A stretch of 64,000 nt of DNA from Gemmatimonadota bacterium (lineage in GTDB: Bacteria > Gemmatimonadota > Gemmatimonadetes > Gemmatimonadales > GWC2-71-9): positions 186,001-250,000 of the forward strand of contig JADKJZ010000014.1 of the NCBI GenBank assembly GCA_016720805.1. Reading direction: 5' to 3'. Under the pieces are notes generated by a model. That model saw only the letters and a list, made by a program, of their open reading frames with translations. It was not told the origin of the DNA and did not search any database. Position numbers and translations under genes: made by a program. Positions 8,543 through 17,500 of the stretch are shown here, piece after piece (the stretch's first letter is position 1; each line of letters opens with the position of its first letter).

Positions 8543-9898
8543 ATGACTCTCGATCCGGCCACCCTCTCCGCGCCGCCGTCCAGCACCGACGACCTCGCCG
8601 ATTGCCGCCTCCCCGGCGGTCCTGCCGTCACGGGCCAGTGTGCCGTGATTGTCGGTGCGGGCATCGGCGGCCTGGCCAGCGCCATCCACCTCGCGCACGC
8701 GGGCTACCGCGTCACCGTCCTCGAGCGCCACGCCGGTCCCGGCGGGCGCAACGGTCGTTGGGAGTCCGAGGGCTTCACCTTCGACACCGGGCCGTCGTTG
8801 CTGCTCATGCTCGAGTACTGGCACAAGCTCTTCGCCATGGTCGGTCGCAAGGTCGAGGACTATCTGGACGTGGTGCAGGTGCTCCCGAACTACAACGTGC
8901 ACTTCGCCGACGGCACCGTGCTCGAGATGACGCCCCAGCTCAACGTCCTCCTCGAGGGGATGGAGAAGATCGAGCCGGGGTGCGGACCGCGCGTGCTCGA
9001 GTATCTCGCCCGTACCAAGCGGATGTATGACTCGGGGCTCGAGTTCATCTCGAAGAACATGACGTCGCCGCTCGACATGATTTCGCCCAGCCGCCTCGGC
9101 TCGCTCGCCAATCTCGGCGCGCTCGGCGACCTGCAGAAGCTGATCGCCAAGTACGTCAAGGACGAGCGGCTGCAGCAGGCGCTCTCCTTCCAGGCACTCT
9201 ACCTCGGCCTCTCGCCGTATGATGCGCTGGCGATCTATGCCCTCCTGCCCTACACCGAAATCGGCGGCGGCGTGCATTACCCCATGGGGGGGATGTACGA
9301 GTTGCCGCTCGCGCTCGAAAAGGTCGGTCGCGAGATGGGGGTGCAGTATCGGTACGGCGCCAAGGTCACCGAACTCGAGAAGCACGGCGACACGGTGACG
9401 GCGGTCCAGCTCGAGGACGGCTCGCGGGTTGCCGGCGACGTCGTGCTCGTGAACGCCGACCTGCCCTACGCCTATCAGTCGCTGCTCAAGGAGCCGTATC
9501 CGAAGATCGAGCAGAAGCGCTTCTCCTGCTCCGTGGTGCTGATGTACCTCGGCGTGAAGAAGGAGTACGCCAATCTCGAGCATCACAACTTCATCGTCGC
9601 CAAGGACATGCGCGAGGCATGCCGCCAGCTCTTCGAGGAGCACGCGATGCCGGAGGACCCGCCGTACTACGTCGTGGCCAGCACGCGCACCGACAAGAGC
9701 GGAGCGCCCGAGGGATGCGAGAACATCTTCGTGCTCGTGCTCGCGCCGTCGCAGCACCCCGACCCCGCGCGCCGCATCGACTGGGCGGTCGAAGGCCGAG
9801 GGGCGGGCCGCAGAAGCGTCGAGGGTCGGCGCATGCGCGAGCAGGCGGCGGCGGCCTGCCGATGGCGCATTCGGCGGATGCGTCCCCGGCTTCGGTGA
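8543..9898 (+). CDS. crtI: Phytoene desaturase-like CrtI, C-terminus lost
   Basis: Residues 1 to about 414 read as a normal carotenoid desaturase. The FAD motif is VIVGAGIGGLASAIHLA, followed by ERHAGPGGRNGRWESEGFTFD (first 20 residues shown in part) and TGPSLLLML, then the conserved run to PDPARRIDWAVE. After about 9786 similarity stops, and the frame ends at 9898 in unrelated, Arg/Ala-rich sequence. About 75-90 residues of the usual C-terminal FAD-binding end are missing, so the product is probably inactive unless the sequence is wrong. The intact enzyme would convert phytoene to lycopene or neurosporene in the membrane. The ATG at 8543 follows the CarH-like gene closely. Confidence 0.85.
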   Translation: MTLDPATLSAPPSSTDDLADCRLPGGPAVTGQCAVIVGAGIGGLASAIHLAHAGYRVTVLERHAGPGGRNGRWESEGFTFDTGPSLLLMLEYWHKLFAMVGRKVEDYLDVVQVLPNYNVHFADGTVLEMTPQLNVLLEGMEKIEPGCGPRVLEYLARTKRMYDSGLEFISKNMTSPLDMISPSRLGSLANLGALGDLQKLIAKYVKDERLQQALSFQALYLGLSPYDALAIYALLPYTEIGGGVHYPMGGMYELPLALEKVGREMGVQYRYGAKVTELEKHGDTVTAVQLEDGSRVAGDVVLVNADLPYAYQSLLKEPYPKIEQKRFSCSVVLMYLGVKKEYANLEHHNFIVAKDMREACRQLFEEHAMPEDPPYYVVASTRTDKSGAPEGCENIFVLVLAPSQHPDPARRIDWAVEGRGAGRRSVEGRRMREQAAAACRWRIRRMRPRLR

Positions 9899-10064
9899 CG
9901 CCTCGTCGAGCAGGGCGCGCCGAGGGCAACGGCGGATTGGGCGAAGCGTTCTCGCCTCCAAATTGCTGCCGCCGACAGCCGGAGGAGCCCCCCCCCCCCC
10001 CCTGGCGGACGTCCCGGCGGGGGGCGCGGGTCGACGTCGATCGCCGATCGCCATCCGATGCCGC
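9789..10064. other. Scrambled junction between crtI and crtB with a 15-C homopolymer
   Basis: About 275 nt replace the expected 3' end of crtI and 5' end of crtB. The stretch translates to no family I recognise in any frame, is unusually rich in GC dinucleotide runs and contains an uninterrupted run of 15 C at 9988-10002. Flanking homology is abrupt on both sides. It may be a deletion with filler DNA or an assembly or polishing artefact. Confidence 0.7.
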
Positions 10065-10754
10065 CGAGCCGATCTGCGGCGCATCCATGCGGGCGAGGAT
10101 CCACGCGACCCACGCTGGCTGGCGCTGCGCGACACGATGCGGCGCTTCCCGATTCCGCTCGAGCCGCTCACCGACCTGCTGGTCGGTGTCGCCATCGACC
10201 TGGAGCCGGTGGAGTTCGAGGATTTCGCCACCTTGCACCGCTACTGCTACCTGGTGGCCGGCGGCGTCGGGTTGATGCTCGGTCCGGTGCTGGGTGCGCC
10301 ACCGCAGGCGTTCCGCGAGCCCGGGGTCGGGCTCGGCATCGCCATGCAGCTCGCCAACGTCCTGCGCGACATCGGCGAGGACCTCGATCGCGGCCGAGTC
10401 TATCTCCCCCGCGAAGAGCTCGAGCGATTCGGATTGACCCGCGCCGATCTCGAGGTCCGCAAGGTCACGCCCGACTTCGTGCGGATGATGCAGTGGCAGG
10501 TGGCACGCGCGCGCCGCTACTTCGAGGATGCCGACGTCGTGATCGGCCTCTTCCCGCGTGACGGCTCGCGCCTCACGGTGCGGCTGCTGCAGCAGACGTA
10601 CGCCGGCATTCTCGACGTGATCGAGGCGAACCAGTACAACGTCTTCACCCAGCGCGCCTTCACCACGATGCCGAAGAAGCTGTCGATCCTTGCGCGCGCG
10701 CTGTGGGATGAGCGCTTCCTCTCCGGCGCCATGCCTGGCGAACAGTCCGCATGA
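9963..10754 (+). pseudogene. crtB: Phytoene synthase CrtB, N-terminal third missing
   Basis: From about 10062 the frame matches squalene/phytoene synthases, with a run DPRWLALRDTMRRFPIP, the second Asp-rich motif NVLRDIGEDLDRGRVYLP and a normal C-terminus (QQTYAGILDVIEANQYNVF). The first Asp-rich motif (DxxxD), which binds Mg2+-prenyl diphosphate and normally lies in the first ~80 residues, is absent, and the sequence upstream is unrelated. The product therefore cannot make phytoene as written. The stop overlaps the ATG of the acyltransferase gene (ATGA), which shows the ancestral operon order crtI-crtB-acyltransferase. Confidence 0.8.
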
Positions 10755-11530
10755 CCGATCGCGGGGCCCTGCCCGCACCGCTTCCCCCGCCCGGGCCGTT
10801 CGCGGTCCGGGCGTTTGAGCGCTACGTGGCGGGCCTCGCGCGCAAGACCTTTGCGTCGGTGCGCTGGCATGCGCTCGACGATTGGCGCGCGTGGCCGTCG
10901 TTGCCCACCCTCGTGGTGGCGAATCACACGAACTGGTGGGATGGCTTCCTCTCGAGTCCGCTCTCCACCGCGATGGGGCACCGTTTCCGGATCCTGATGG
11001 AGGCGCGGAACCTCGCCCGCTACAAGATCTTTCGCCGGGTCGGTGCGCTGCCCGTCGAACGACGGTCGCCCATGCAGGCAATGCGCGATCTCGCGCTGGC
11101 GACCGCCTGTCTGGCACCGGGGACCATGGTGTGGATCTACCCGCAGGGGCAGCGCAGCCCGGCCGCAGCGCCGATCGCCGACCTCGAGCGTGGCGCTGCC
11201 TGGATGATCGCACGTCACGGCGGGCCGATCCGTATCCTCCCGGTGGCCTTCCGGTACCCCTTCCTTGGGGAGCAACAGCCGGAAGCCTTCATTCTGGCCG
11301 GCCACTCCTGGGTGGAACATCCCGGCGCCAGCATGCAGCGGGCAGGGGTGCACGGACGCCTGACCGAGGGCCTCCGGACAACCATCGCCACGCTCGATGC
11401 GCGGCTCGTGTCGGAATCGCTCGACGACTTCGCCACCCTCATCGCCGGCCGCCCGTCGATCAACACGCGATTGGACGCGGTGCGACATCGGCTCGGCCTG
11501 CTCGACGACTACGATCGACGGAACGGCTGA
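10751..11530 (+). CDS. PlsC-type glycerolipid/carotenoid acyltransferase
   Basis: The 259-residue protein carries the acyltransferase motif I NHTNWWDG (HX4D, catalytic His-Asp) and a motif III variant YPQGQRSP in place of the usual FPEGTRS. It belongs to the 1-acyl-glycerol-3-phosphate acyltransferase superfamily. Its position, translationally coupled to crtB by ATGA, suggests it acylates a carotenoid or carotenoid glycoside rather than lysophosphatidate, as acyltransferases do in some carotenoid clusters. That substrate is inferred from context only. A strong hairpin follows the stop. Confidence 0.8.
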   Translation: MTDRGALPAPLPPPGPFAVRAFERYVAGLARKTFASVRWHALDDWRAWPSLPTLVVANHTNWWDGFLSSPLSTAMGHRFRILMEARNLARYKIFRRVGALPVERRSPMQAMRDLALATACLAPGTMVWIYPQGQRSPAAAPIADLERGAAWMIARHGGPIRILPVAFRYPFLGEQQPEAFILAGHSWVEHPGASMQRAGVHGRLTEGLRTTIATLDARLVSESLDDFATLIAGRPSINTRLDAVRHRLGLLDDYDRRNG

Positions 11531-11543
11531 CCGGAAACGCAGT

Positions 11544-11574
11544 GCGCGGGTGCGGCCAGAGGCCGCACCCGCGC
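11544..11574. terminator. Perfect 14-bp hairpin between convergent genes
   Basis: GCGCGGGTGCGGCC (11544-11557) pairs perfectly with 11561-11574 around a 3-nt loop (AGA). It lies 13 nt after the acyltransferase stop and 24 nt beyond the stop of the convergent PEP-CTERM gene, so it can serve both strands. Confidence 0.75.
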
Positions 11575-11598
11575 ATCGAGTCAGGCCGGTGAACGCGC

Positions 11599-12345
11599 CT
11601 AGAGGCTGGACGCCTGCTGCTTCCGCCGACGGCGGCTGGCGGCCGCCATGCCGGCCAGGCCGGTGGCGAGCAGCGTCATCGTGGCCGGCTCGGGCACGAC
11701 TTCCTGCGGCGGCGACGGCTGGCGATACAGGAATTCCTGGGCGCCGCAATTCGGGTTCGTGGCCAGGTCGCAGGTGATCAATGCCCAATCGGAGTACGTG
11801 GTCAGCGCCGGCGACGAGTTGTAGAAGCCGGTGGTCAGGCCGAGAAACGCACCGTAGTTGGTCACCAGGTTGTTGAGTCGGGTCGTGGTGTTGCTGCCGT
11901 AACCCAGCAGGGCCCACATCGCATCCTGGATCGCACCATCGCGCGCCTTGGTCGCATTGCTCGGCGACGCCTGGTCCTGCCACAGCATCTGGTCGGCGAG
12001 GTAGGCCGCCCAGCGATAGGCGTCCGGGGACGACCCGCCGGTTGCCCCGTTCCGGGCGTGCGAGAAGTCGGTCCCATCCAGCGGGGTGATCCAGGCGTCG
12101 TAGGTCTGGCCACCGCTGATCCAGTGGTTGTAGTCGACGCACCAGACGTAGAAGGCCGATCCGTAGACGTTCGGCGCCGTGTCGAACTGGCCCAGGTACG
12201 GCCCGCCGACGACATTCCCGATCACCGGGGCGCCAGCGATGGAGCCCGCGAATCGGAAGCCGTCCTGATACGGCGTGGTCTGCGCCTGCAACGGCGCGGC
12301 GATCAGGGCAGTGGCCGACAGGATCTGGAGCAGACGAGCGTTCAT
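11599..12345 (-). CDS. PEP-CTERM sorting domain protein
   Basis: The 248-residue protein has a signal peptide (MNARLLQILSATALIAAPLQAQ) and a secreted domain rich in Tyr, Trp, Asn and Gly. It ends in the classical tripartite sorting signal: VPEPAT, a hydrophobic helix (MTLLATGLAGMAAA) and the basic tail SRRRRKQQ. Such proteins are exported, processed by exosortase (EpsH/XrtA-like) and placed on the cell surface. No exosortase gene is present in this window. The ATG at 12345 was chosen because an upstream extension is not signal-like. A TAACTT box lies about 110 nt upstream. The exact function of the middle domain is unknown. Confidence 0.88.
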   Translation of the reverse strand: MNARLLQILSATALIAAPLQAQTTPYQDGFRFAGSIAGAPVIGNVVGGPYLGQFDTAPNVYGSAFYVWCVDYNHWISGGQTYDAWITPLDGTDFSHARNGATGGSSPDAYRWAAYLADQMLWQDQASPSNATKARDGAIQDAMWALLGYGSNTTTRLNNLVTNYGAFLGLTTGFYNSSPALTTYSDWALITCDLATNPNCGAQEFLYRQPSPPQEVVPEPATMTLLATGLAGMAAASRRRRKQQASSL

Positions 12346-12456
12346 GGTGATTCTCGGCAACGGGGAATCGGAGCAACCAGGGTACGGACTCCTTCTATGG
12401 CAACGGTGGGGCCACAAGCCGGCGCCCAGGTCGTGCCATTCCGGTGATGTCTCGCT

Positions 12457-12462
12457 AAGTTA
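12457..12462 (-). promoter_or_regulatory. Candidate -10 box (TAACTT) for the PEP-CTERM gene
   Basis: The hexamer TAACTT occurs on the minus strand in an AT-richer pocket. It would give a leader of roughly 105 nt before the ATG at 12345. The call rests on resemblance to the other TA(A/T)CTT elements. Confidence 0.25.
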
Positions 12463-12487
12463 TTGGTGGTATTGATGTTGCAGTGAT

Positions 12488-13078
12488 TTGATCCGGTACG
12501 GGATGGGTGGCGCCGGCGCGGCAGGTGCCGCGGGCGTACCACGGCCGAGCCTCGGTTTGTGGCGACGGTCCATCAAGATCGACGAAAGGTGTGGTATCAG
12601 GCCCACGGGGCTGGGGGGCGTTCTGCAGTACTTGACGTGGAAGGCGCTGCACGTGATTGGCGCCGTGCTCATGGTGGGGAATGTGACTGTCACCGGCGTC
12701 TGGACGATCCTGCTTTGGCGTGATCGGGCCGACCGGACGCCCAGGCACATCGCCCGGGGCATCCTCTGGACCGACCTGCTCTTTACCTTCCTTGGCGGGG
12801 CGCTGATGACCATCGCCGGCATCATGATGGTCCGGCAAGCCTATCCGGCCGGCGCGTGGCGGCAGGTCCCCTGGCTTGTGCAGGGGATCGAGATGCTCGG
12901 GATCTCCTCCGCCATCTGGCTGGCGCTGCTGATACCTGATCAATTCCGCATGGAGCGCTGCCCCGAGGGTCAGGTCGCCCGCTTCCGCACGCTCTATCTG
13001 CGTTGGAGCATCATCGGGTGGGTCGCCACCGCGTTCCTCTTTCGGGGTATCTGGGTGATGACCACCAAGCCGACATGA
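12488..13078 (+). CDS. DUF2269-like integral membrane protein
   Basis: The conserved part begins at about residue 46 (LQYLTWKALHVIGAVLMVG) and contains four hydrophobic helices, with charged loops such as WRDRADRTPRHIARG between them. It ends WVMTTKPT. It resembles small predicted integral membrane proteins of the DUF2269 type, whose function is not known. The ATG at 12488 gives a Gly/Ala-rich, probably untranslated leader, so the true start may be a TTG or CTG near 12623-12632. The stop overlaps the ATG of the pseudokinase gene. Confidence 0.7.
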   Translation: MIRYGMGGAGAAGAAGVPRPSLGLWRRSIKIDERCGIRPTGLGGVLQYLTWKALHVIGAVLMVGNVTVTGVWTILLWRDRADRTPRHIARGILWTDLLFTFLGGALMTIAGIMMVRQAYPAGAWRQVPWLVQGIEMLGISSAIWLALLIPDQFRMERCPEGQVARFRTLYLRWSIIGWVATAFLFRGIWVMTTKPT

Positions 13079-13914
13079 CCGACTCGTTGACGCTCCGTCT
13101 CCGCCTCGCGGTCGCCGCCTCCGCGGAGCTGGGCGAGGAAGAGGCCGCCACAGGCGGTCGCCGAGTCTTCCTGGCGCGGTCGCGCACGGATGCCCCGGAG
13201 GCTGCCCCCTCCCGTCGCGTGGTGCTGCACCCCGCGCCGCCGGATGGCCCGACGCACGAGGCGCTGGTCCGCCGCACCGACCAGCTGCTGGTGCTCACCC
13301 ACCCCGCCATCGCCGCCCCCATCGCGACCGGGGAGCTCGAGGGGCGGGCCTGGATCATCGATCCGATCCCACCGGGCGTTCCTCTCCTGCAGCGCCTCGC
13401 CGATCGCGGTACGCTGCCGCTGCGCGAGGCAATTGCCATCCTCCGCGATGTTGCCCGAGCCCTTGCCGCGCTCCACCGTCGGGAGTTGACCCACGGCAGG
13501 CTCTGGGCCGGCACCGTGATGCTCGATCGGCGCGGGACGGTGCTCACGTCGTTCGGGCTGGTTGCCGACGCGACGCCGAAGGACGATCTCCATGCCCTCG
13601 GGGCGCTCGCCTGGGAAATGCTGGTCGGGTTGCCTCCCCAGGCGGTCGGAAGCTGGCCGCTCCGCACCTACCGCCCCTCCGCCCCGGCCGACCTCGAGCG
13701 GCTGGTCGGCGGGCTGCTCTCGCCTGACGGGGAGCCGCGCCCAGGTCGGGCGGAGGATGTGCTCGATGTCCTCGACCATTTCCCGCCGCTCACCCCGGAA
13801 CCGATCGCCGATTTCCTCGATGGCGTCGCCGCCGGCGGGGGACGTCGGAGCCGCCGCCGCCGCGGGCTGATGGTCACCCTCGGGTCACTCTTGGGGCGGC
13901 TTCGAGGCGTTTGA
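13075..13914 (+). CDS. Protein-kinase-like pseudokinase
   Basis: The 279-residue protein follows the fold order of a bacterial Ser/Thr kinase: helix C region, hinge, catalytic-loop region, then a DLHALGALAWEMLVGLPP stretch typical of helix F. The key residues are gone. The VAIK lysine region reads RRVVLH, the HRD catalytic loop reads HGRLWAGTVML (residues 140-150, no catalytic Asp), and the Mg-binding DFG reads SFG (159-161). It therefore should not phosphorylate. The Arg-rich tail (RRSRRRRG) near residue 265 precedes a short hydrophobic end. It may act as a scaffold or ATP sensor for the co-transcribed membrane protein, but this is speculation. Confidence 0.75.
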   Translation: MTDSLTLRLRLAVAASAELGEEEAATGGRRVFLARSRTDAPEAAPSRRVVLHPAPPDGPTHEALVRRTDQLLVLTHPAIAAPIATGELEGRAWIIDPIPPGVPLLQRLADRGTLPLREAIAILRDVARALAALHRRELTHGRLWAGTVMLDRRGTVLTSFGLVADATPKDDLHALGALAWEMLVGLPPQAVGSWPLRTYRPSAPADLERLVGGLLSPDGEPRPGRAEDVLDVLDHFPPLTPEPIADFLDGVAAGGGRRSRRRRGLMVTLGSLLGRLRGV

Positions 13915-13996
13915 GGGCCGGCTCACTTTCCCGTCAATGCACATTCGGCTATTTTACGGGGATGTTCATAAACGATTCTCAGAAGGAAGCAGATTA

Positions 13997-14428
13997 GTGG
14001 CACGCACCAGACGTCGCGGTGGCACCAACGTCGCACCACCGTCCGAAGCAGCGGTTCTCCCAGGTCCCGCCGGCACCACCGTTTCTCGCCCCGCTGGACG
14101 CACCTACGGCTCCCATCGTGAATGGCTCCTGGCCAGGCACGGGTCGGTGTGCGCGTACTGTGGCGCCAAGGTTCCACCCGAAACCATCACGCTCGACCAC
14201 GTCCGGCCGCGTCGCGGCCAGTCGGCCTACGACCGGCCCGACAACCTGGTCCTCGCCTGCCGCCCCTGCAACGCCGCCAAGGCCGACATGCCGCTGCTGG
14301 CGTTCCTGATGGCGCGCCGCGCGCGTGGTGTCTTCCTGCTGCACTACGGCGATCACCTCTCCGACCCGCTGAAGGAATTGGTGCGGAAGTCGAGTGAGCG
14401 GCCGTTGTTGCCGCCGGAGAGTCGTTAG
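13997..14428 (+). CDS. HNH endonuclease
   Basis: The 143-residue protein contains a full HNH module: CAYCGAKVP, LDHVRPRRG (catalytic His), DNLVLACRPCNAAKAD (the N-H half with the second CxxC zinc pair). The GTG at 13997 was chosen because AGAAGGAAG lies at proper spacing just upstream. An ATG 60 nt earlier has no such site. The stop TAG (14426-14428) lies inside the first units of a heptamer array. Similar stand-alone HNH genes are common in bacterial chromosomes with unknown targets. Its 5' flank is clearly more AT-rich than the surroundings. Confidence 0.85.
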   Translation: MARTRRRGGTNVAPPSEAAVLPGPAGTTVSRPAGRTYGSHREWLLARHGSVCAYCGAKVPPETITLDHVRPRRGQSAYDRPDNLVLACRPCNAAKADMPLLAFLMARRARGVFLLHYGDHLSDPLKELVRKSSERPLLPPESR

Positions 14429-14555
14429 TCGTTAGTCGTTAGTCGTTAGGACGTAATGGAAAGAGGGTCGCGCATCACGGCAAATTGCTCGTGACTCGCG
14501 ACCCTCTCAGCCTTTCACCCTAACGACTAACGACTAACGACTAACGACTAACGAC
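14421..14555. repeat. Paired heptamer palindrome (4 x GTCGTTA ... 5 x TAACGAC)
   Basis: Four tandem GTCGTTA units (14421-14448) face five tandem TAACGAC units (14521-14555), which are their exact reverse complement. The 72-nt interior holds a separate 11-bp hairpin. The element fills the gap between the convergent HNH and kgd genes and overlaps the stop codons of both. Confidence 0.95.
14462..14507. terminator. Hairpin inside the heptamer palindrome
   Basis: AGAGGGTCGCG (14462-14472) pairs perfectly with CGCGACCCTCT (14497-14507). With the outer heptamer arms it would make a long stem in transcripts from either side, suited to a bidirectional terminator. Confidence 0.65.
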
Positions 14556-17500
14556 TCCAGCACCCTTTCCCCCCAACGCCTCTCCCACAATCCGCGCCTG
14601 CTCCGCCTTGTGCGCCGAGAGATAGCCCTCGGCTGGCGAGGCGCGCTCGGGACGGCCGATGTAGCGCATCGTCACGCCGGCCGGGAGAATGGTGCGCATC
14701 CGCGGCTCGATGAACGACCAGGCGCCCATGTTGCGCGGCTCTTCCTGCACCCACGCCACGTCGGTCAGCGACGGATAGCGCGACAGCAGTTCCTTCACCT
14801 CGCGCTCGGGGAAGGGATAGAGCTGCTCGATCCGGGCGATCGGCGGGCGATCATCGCCGAGCTTGGCCGCCTCTTCGACGAGGTCGTAGTAGACCTTGCC
14901 GGTGCAGAGCAGCAGCGTGCGCGCGGCGGCGCGGCGACCGTTGGTGGCCGGATCGTCGAGGACCGTCTCGAAGCGGCCCGAGGAGAGATCGGCCAGCGAG
15001 CAGCTTGCGGCCGTGGCGCGGAGCAACGACTTCGGCGTCATCACGACCAACGGCCGGCGGATCGCCCACTTCGCCTGACGGCGCAGGACGTGGAAGTACT
15101 GCCCCGAGGTGGAGCAGTTGACCACGCGGATGTTGCCCTCGGCGGCCGACTGCAGGAAGCGCTCGACGCGCCCGCTGGAATGCTCCGGCCCCTGGCCCTC
15201 ATAGCCGTGCGGCAGCAGCAGCGTGAGCCGCGAGGTGACGCCCCACTTCGACAGACTCGACGCGAGGAACTGGTCGAGCATCACCTGCGCGCCGTTCACG
15301 AAGTCGCCGAACTGCGCCTCCCACACCACCAGCGCCTCGGGCGCCGCCGTGGCATAGCCGTACTCGAAACCGATCGTCGCCAGTTCGGAGAGCGGCGAGT
15401 TGTGCACCTCGAGCGGCGCCGAGGCGCCTGGCAGCGCCTGCACCGGCGCGAAGACGTCGCCATTCAGTGCGTCGTGCAGGACCAGGTGGCGATGGGAGAA
15501 GGTGCCGCGCCCCACGTCCTGGCCGGTGAGCCGGATCGGAGTCCCCTCGACCAGCAGCGAGGCAAACGCCAGCGCTTCGGCGTGTCCCCAGTCGATGCCA
15601 TGCGGTTCGATCAGCGCGCTGCGACGCTTCTCGAGCTGCTTCACCAGCTTCGGGTGCACCGTGAAGCCGGCCGGCCACGAGAGGAGCTGCTCGTTGAGCG
15701 AGGCGATCATCTCCGCCGGCAACGCCGTCTCGAGTTCGCCGGCCACGCCCGCATCGCGCGCCGGCTCGACCACGGCAGCCGGCCGCCCGATCGACGACTT
15801 GAAGGAGGTCTGGATCTCGACAAAGCGGTCGTACGTCTTGGTCACCAGCGCATCGGCATCTCCAGCCGAGAGCACGCCGGCGCTCGCCAACTGCTCGGCG
15901 TAGCGGGCGCGCACCGTCGGCATCTCCTTGATCCGCGCGTACATCACCGGCTGCGTGTAGCCCGGCTCGTCCGTCTCGTTGTGCCCGTGGCGGCGATACC
16001 CCACCAGATCGATGAGCACGTCGTCTTCGAACTTGACGCGGTACGCCATCGCCAGGCGGACGGCCGCGAGGCAGGCCTCCGGGTCGTCGGCGTTGACGTG
16101 GATGATCGGGATGTCGAAGCCCTTGGCGAGGTCCGACGCCCAGCGCGTCGAGCGGCCGTCGCGCGGGTCGGTGGTGAAGCCGACCTGATTGTTGGCAATC
16201 AGGTGGACCGAGCCGCCGGTGTGATAGCCCGCGAGGTCGCCGAGATTCAGCGTCTCGGCCACGACGCCCTGCCCCGGGAAGGCGGCGTCACCATGGATGA
16301 TCACGGGCAGCGCGGCCGTCGTGTCGACCACGGCTTCGCGGCCGCGACGATTGGTCTGCGCCGCGCGCGCCCGGCCATCGACCACCGGCCCGATGAACTC
16401 GAGGTGACTCGGGTTCGGCAGCAGCGCGACCGTGATGGCCTTGCCACCCTGCGTGACGAACGCTCCCTCGGCGCCGTGATGGTACTTCACGTCGCCGGTG
16501 CCACCATCTGGGGTCATCCCGCCGGTCGGTTGCTTGGCGCCTTCGAATTCGGCAAAGAGTGCCTCGTACGGGCGGCCGACGGTGTGCACCAGCACGTTCA
16601 GGCGGCCGCGGTGCGCCATGCCGAGCACCACGTCGCGTGCGCCCGCGTCTGCGGCGAGCTCGATCGTGAGGTCGAGCATCGGGACCATGATGTCGAGCCC
16701 TTCGATCGAGAAGCGCTTGGCACCGAGATACGCCTTGCCGAGGAAACGTTCGAGCCCCTCGACCTGCGTGAGCCGCTCGAGCAGGGCATGCTGCGCCTCC
16801 GCCGTGATCGGCTGGCGATGGGCGCCCGATTCGATCTGCTGCCGCAGCCAGACGCGCTGCTCGTGCGAGGCGATGTGCTCGACTTCGTAGGCGATCGTAC
16901 CGCAATAGGTGGCCTGCAGGTGGGGCAGCGCCTCGGCGAGCGTCTTCCCGGGGACGGCGATGCGCAGCACGTCGGTCGGGATGGTCGCCATCGTGGCCTC
17001 GTCGAGGCCGACCGTGGCCGGGACGAGCGCCGGATCGCCGACCGGCGGCGTCCCGAGCGGATCGAGCTGCGCGGCCAAGTGGCCGTGGGTCCGGAACGCC
17101 TTGATCAGCGCCATCCCGGCCGCCACGTGCTGCAGCTGGGCCGGCGACGTGGTCGTGGCGGCGCTCGCGATCGGCATCATGCCGGTCCAGCCCGCGGAGG
17201 CCGGGGGCGCGGCGACGGAGGCCGTTCCGGGGGTGGCGGTGAGGGGCGACGGGGTCGCAAGGCCGAAGGCCGCGAAGATCCCCTCGTAGAAACCGTGCTC
17301 GCCCTGAAGGAACTGGTCCACCAGCTTGAGGAAGTTCCCCGACTCCGCGCCCTGGATCACGCGGTGATCATACGTCGAGGTGATCATCATCACCTTGGCG
17401 ATGCCGAGCGTGGCGATCTGTTCCTTCGACATCCCGGTGAACTCGGGCGGATAGGCGATCGCCCCGGTGGCGAAGATCGTCCCCTGGCCGGGCATCAGGC

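Noticed and set aside
9789..10064. A separate small gene between crtI and crtB
   Set aside because: Open frames here have unnatural composition, a 15-C run and no homology or ribosome site; better read as a damaged junction.
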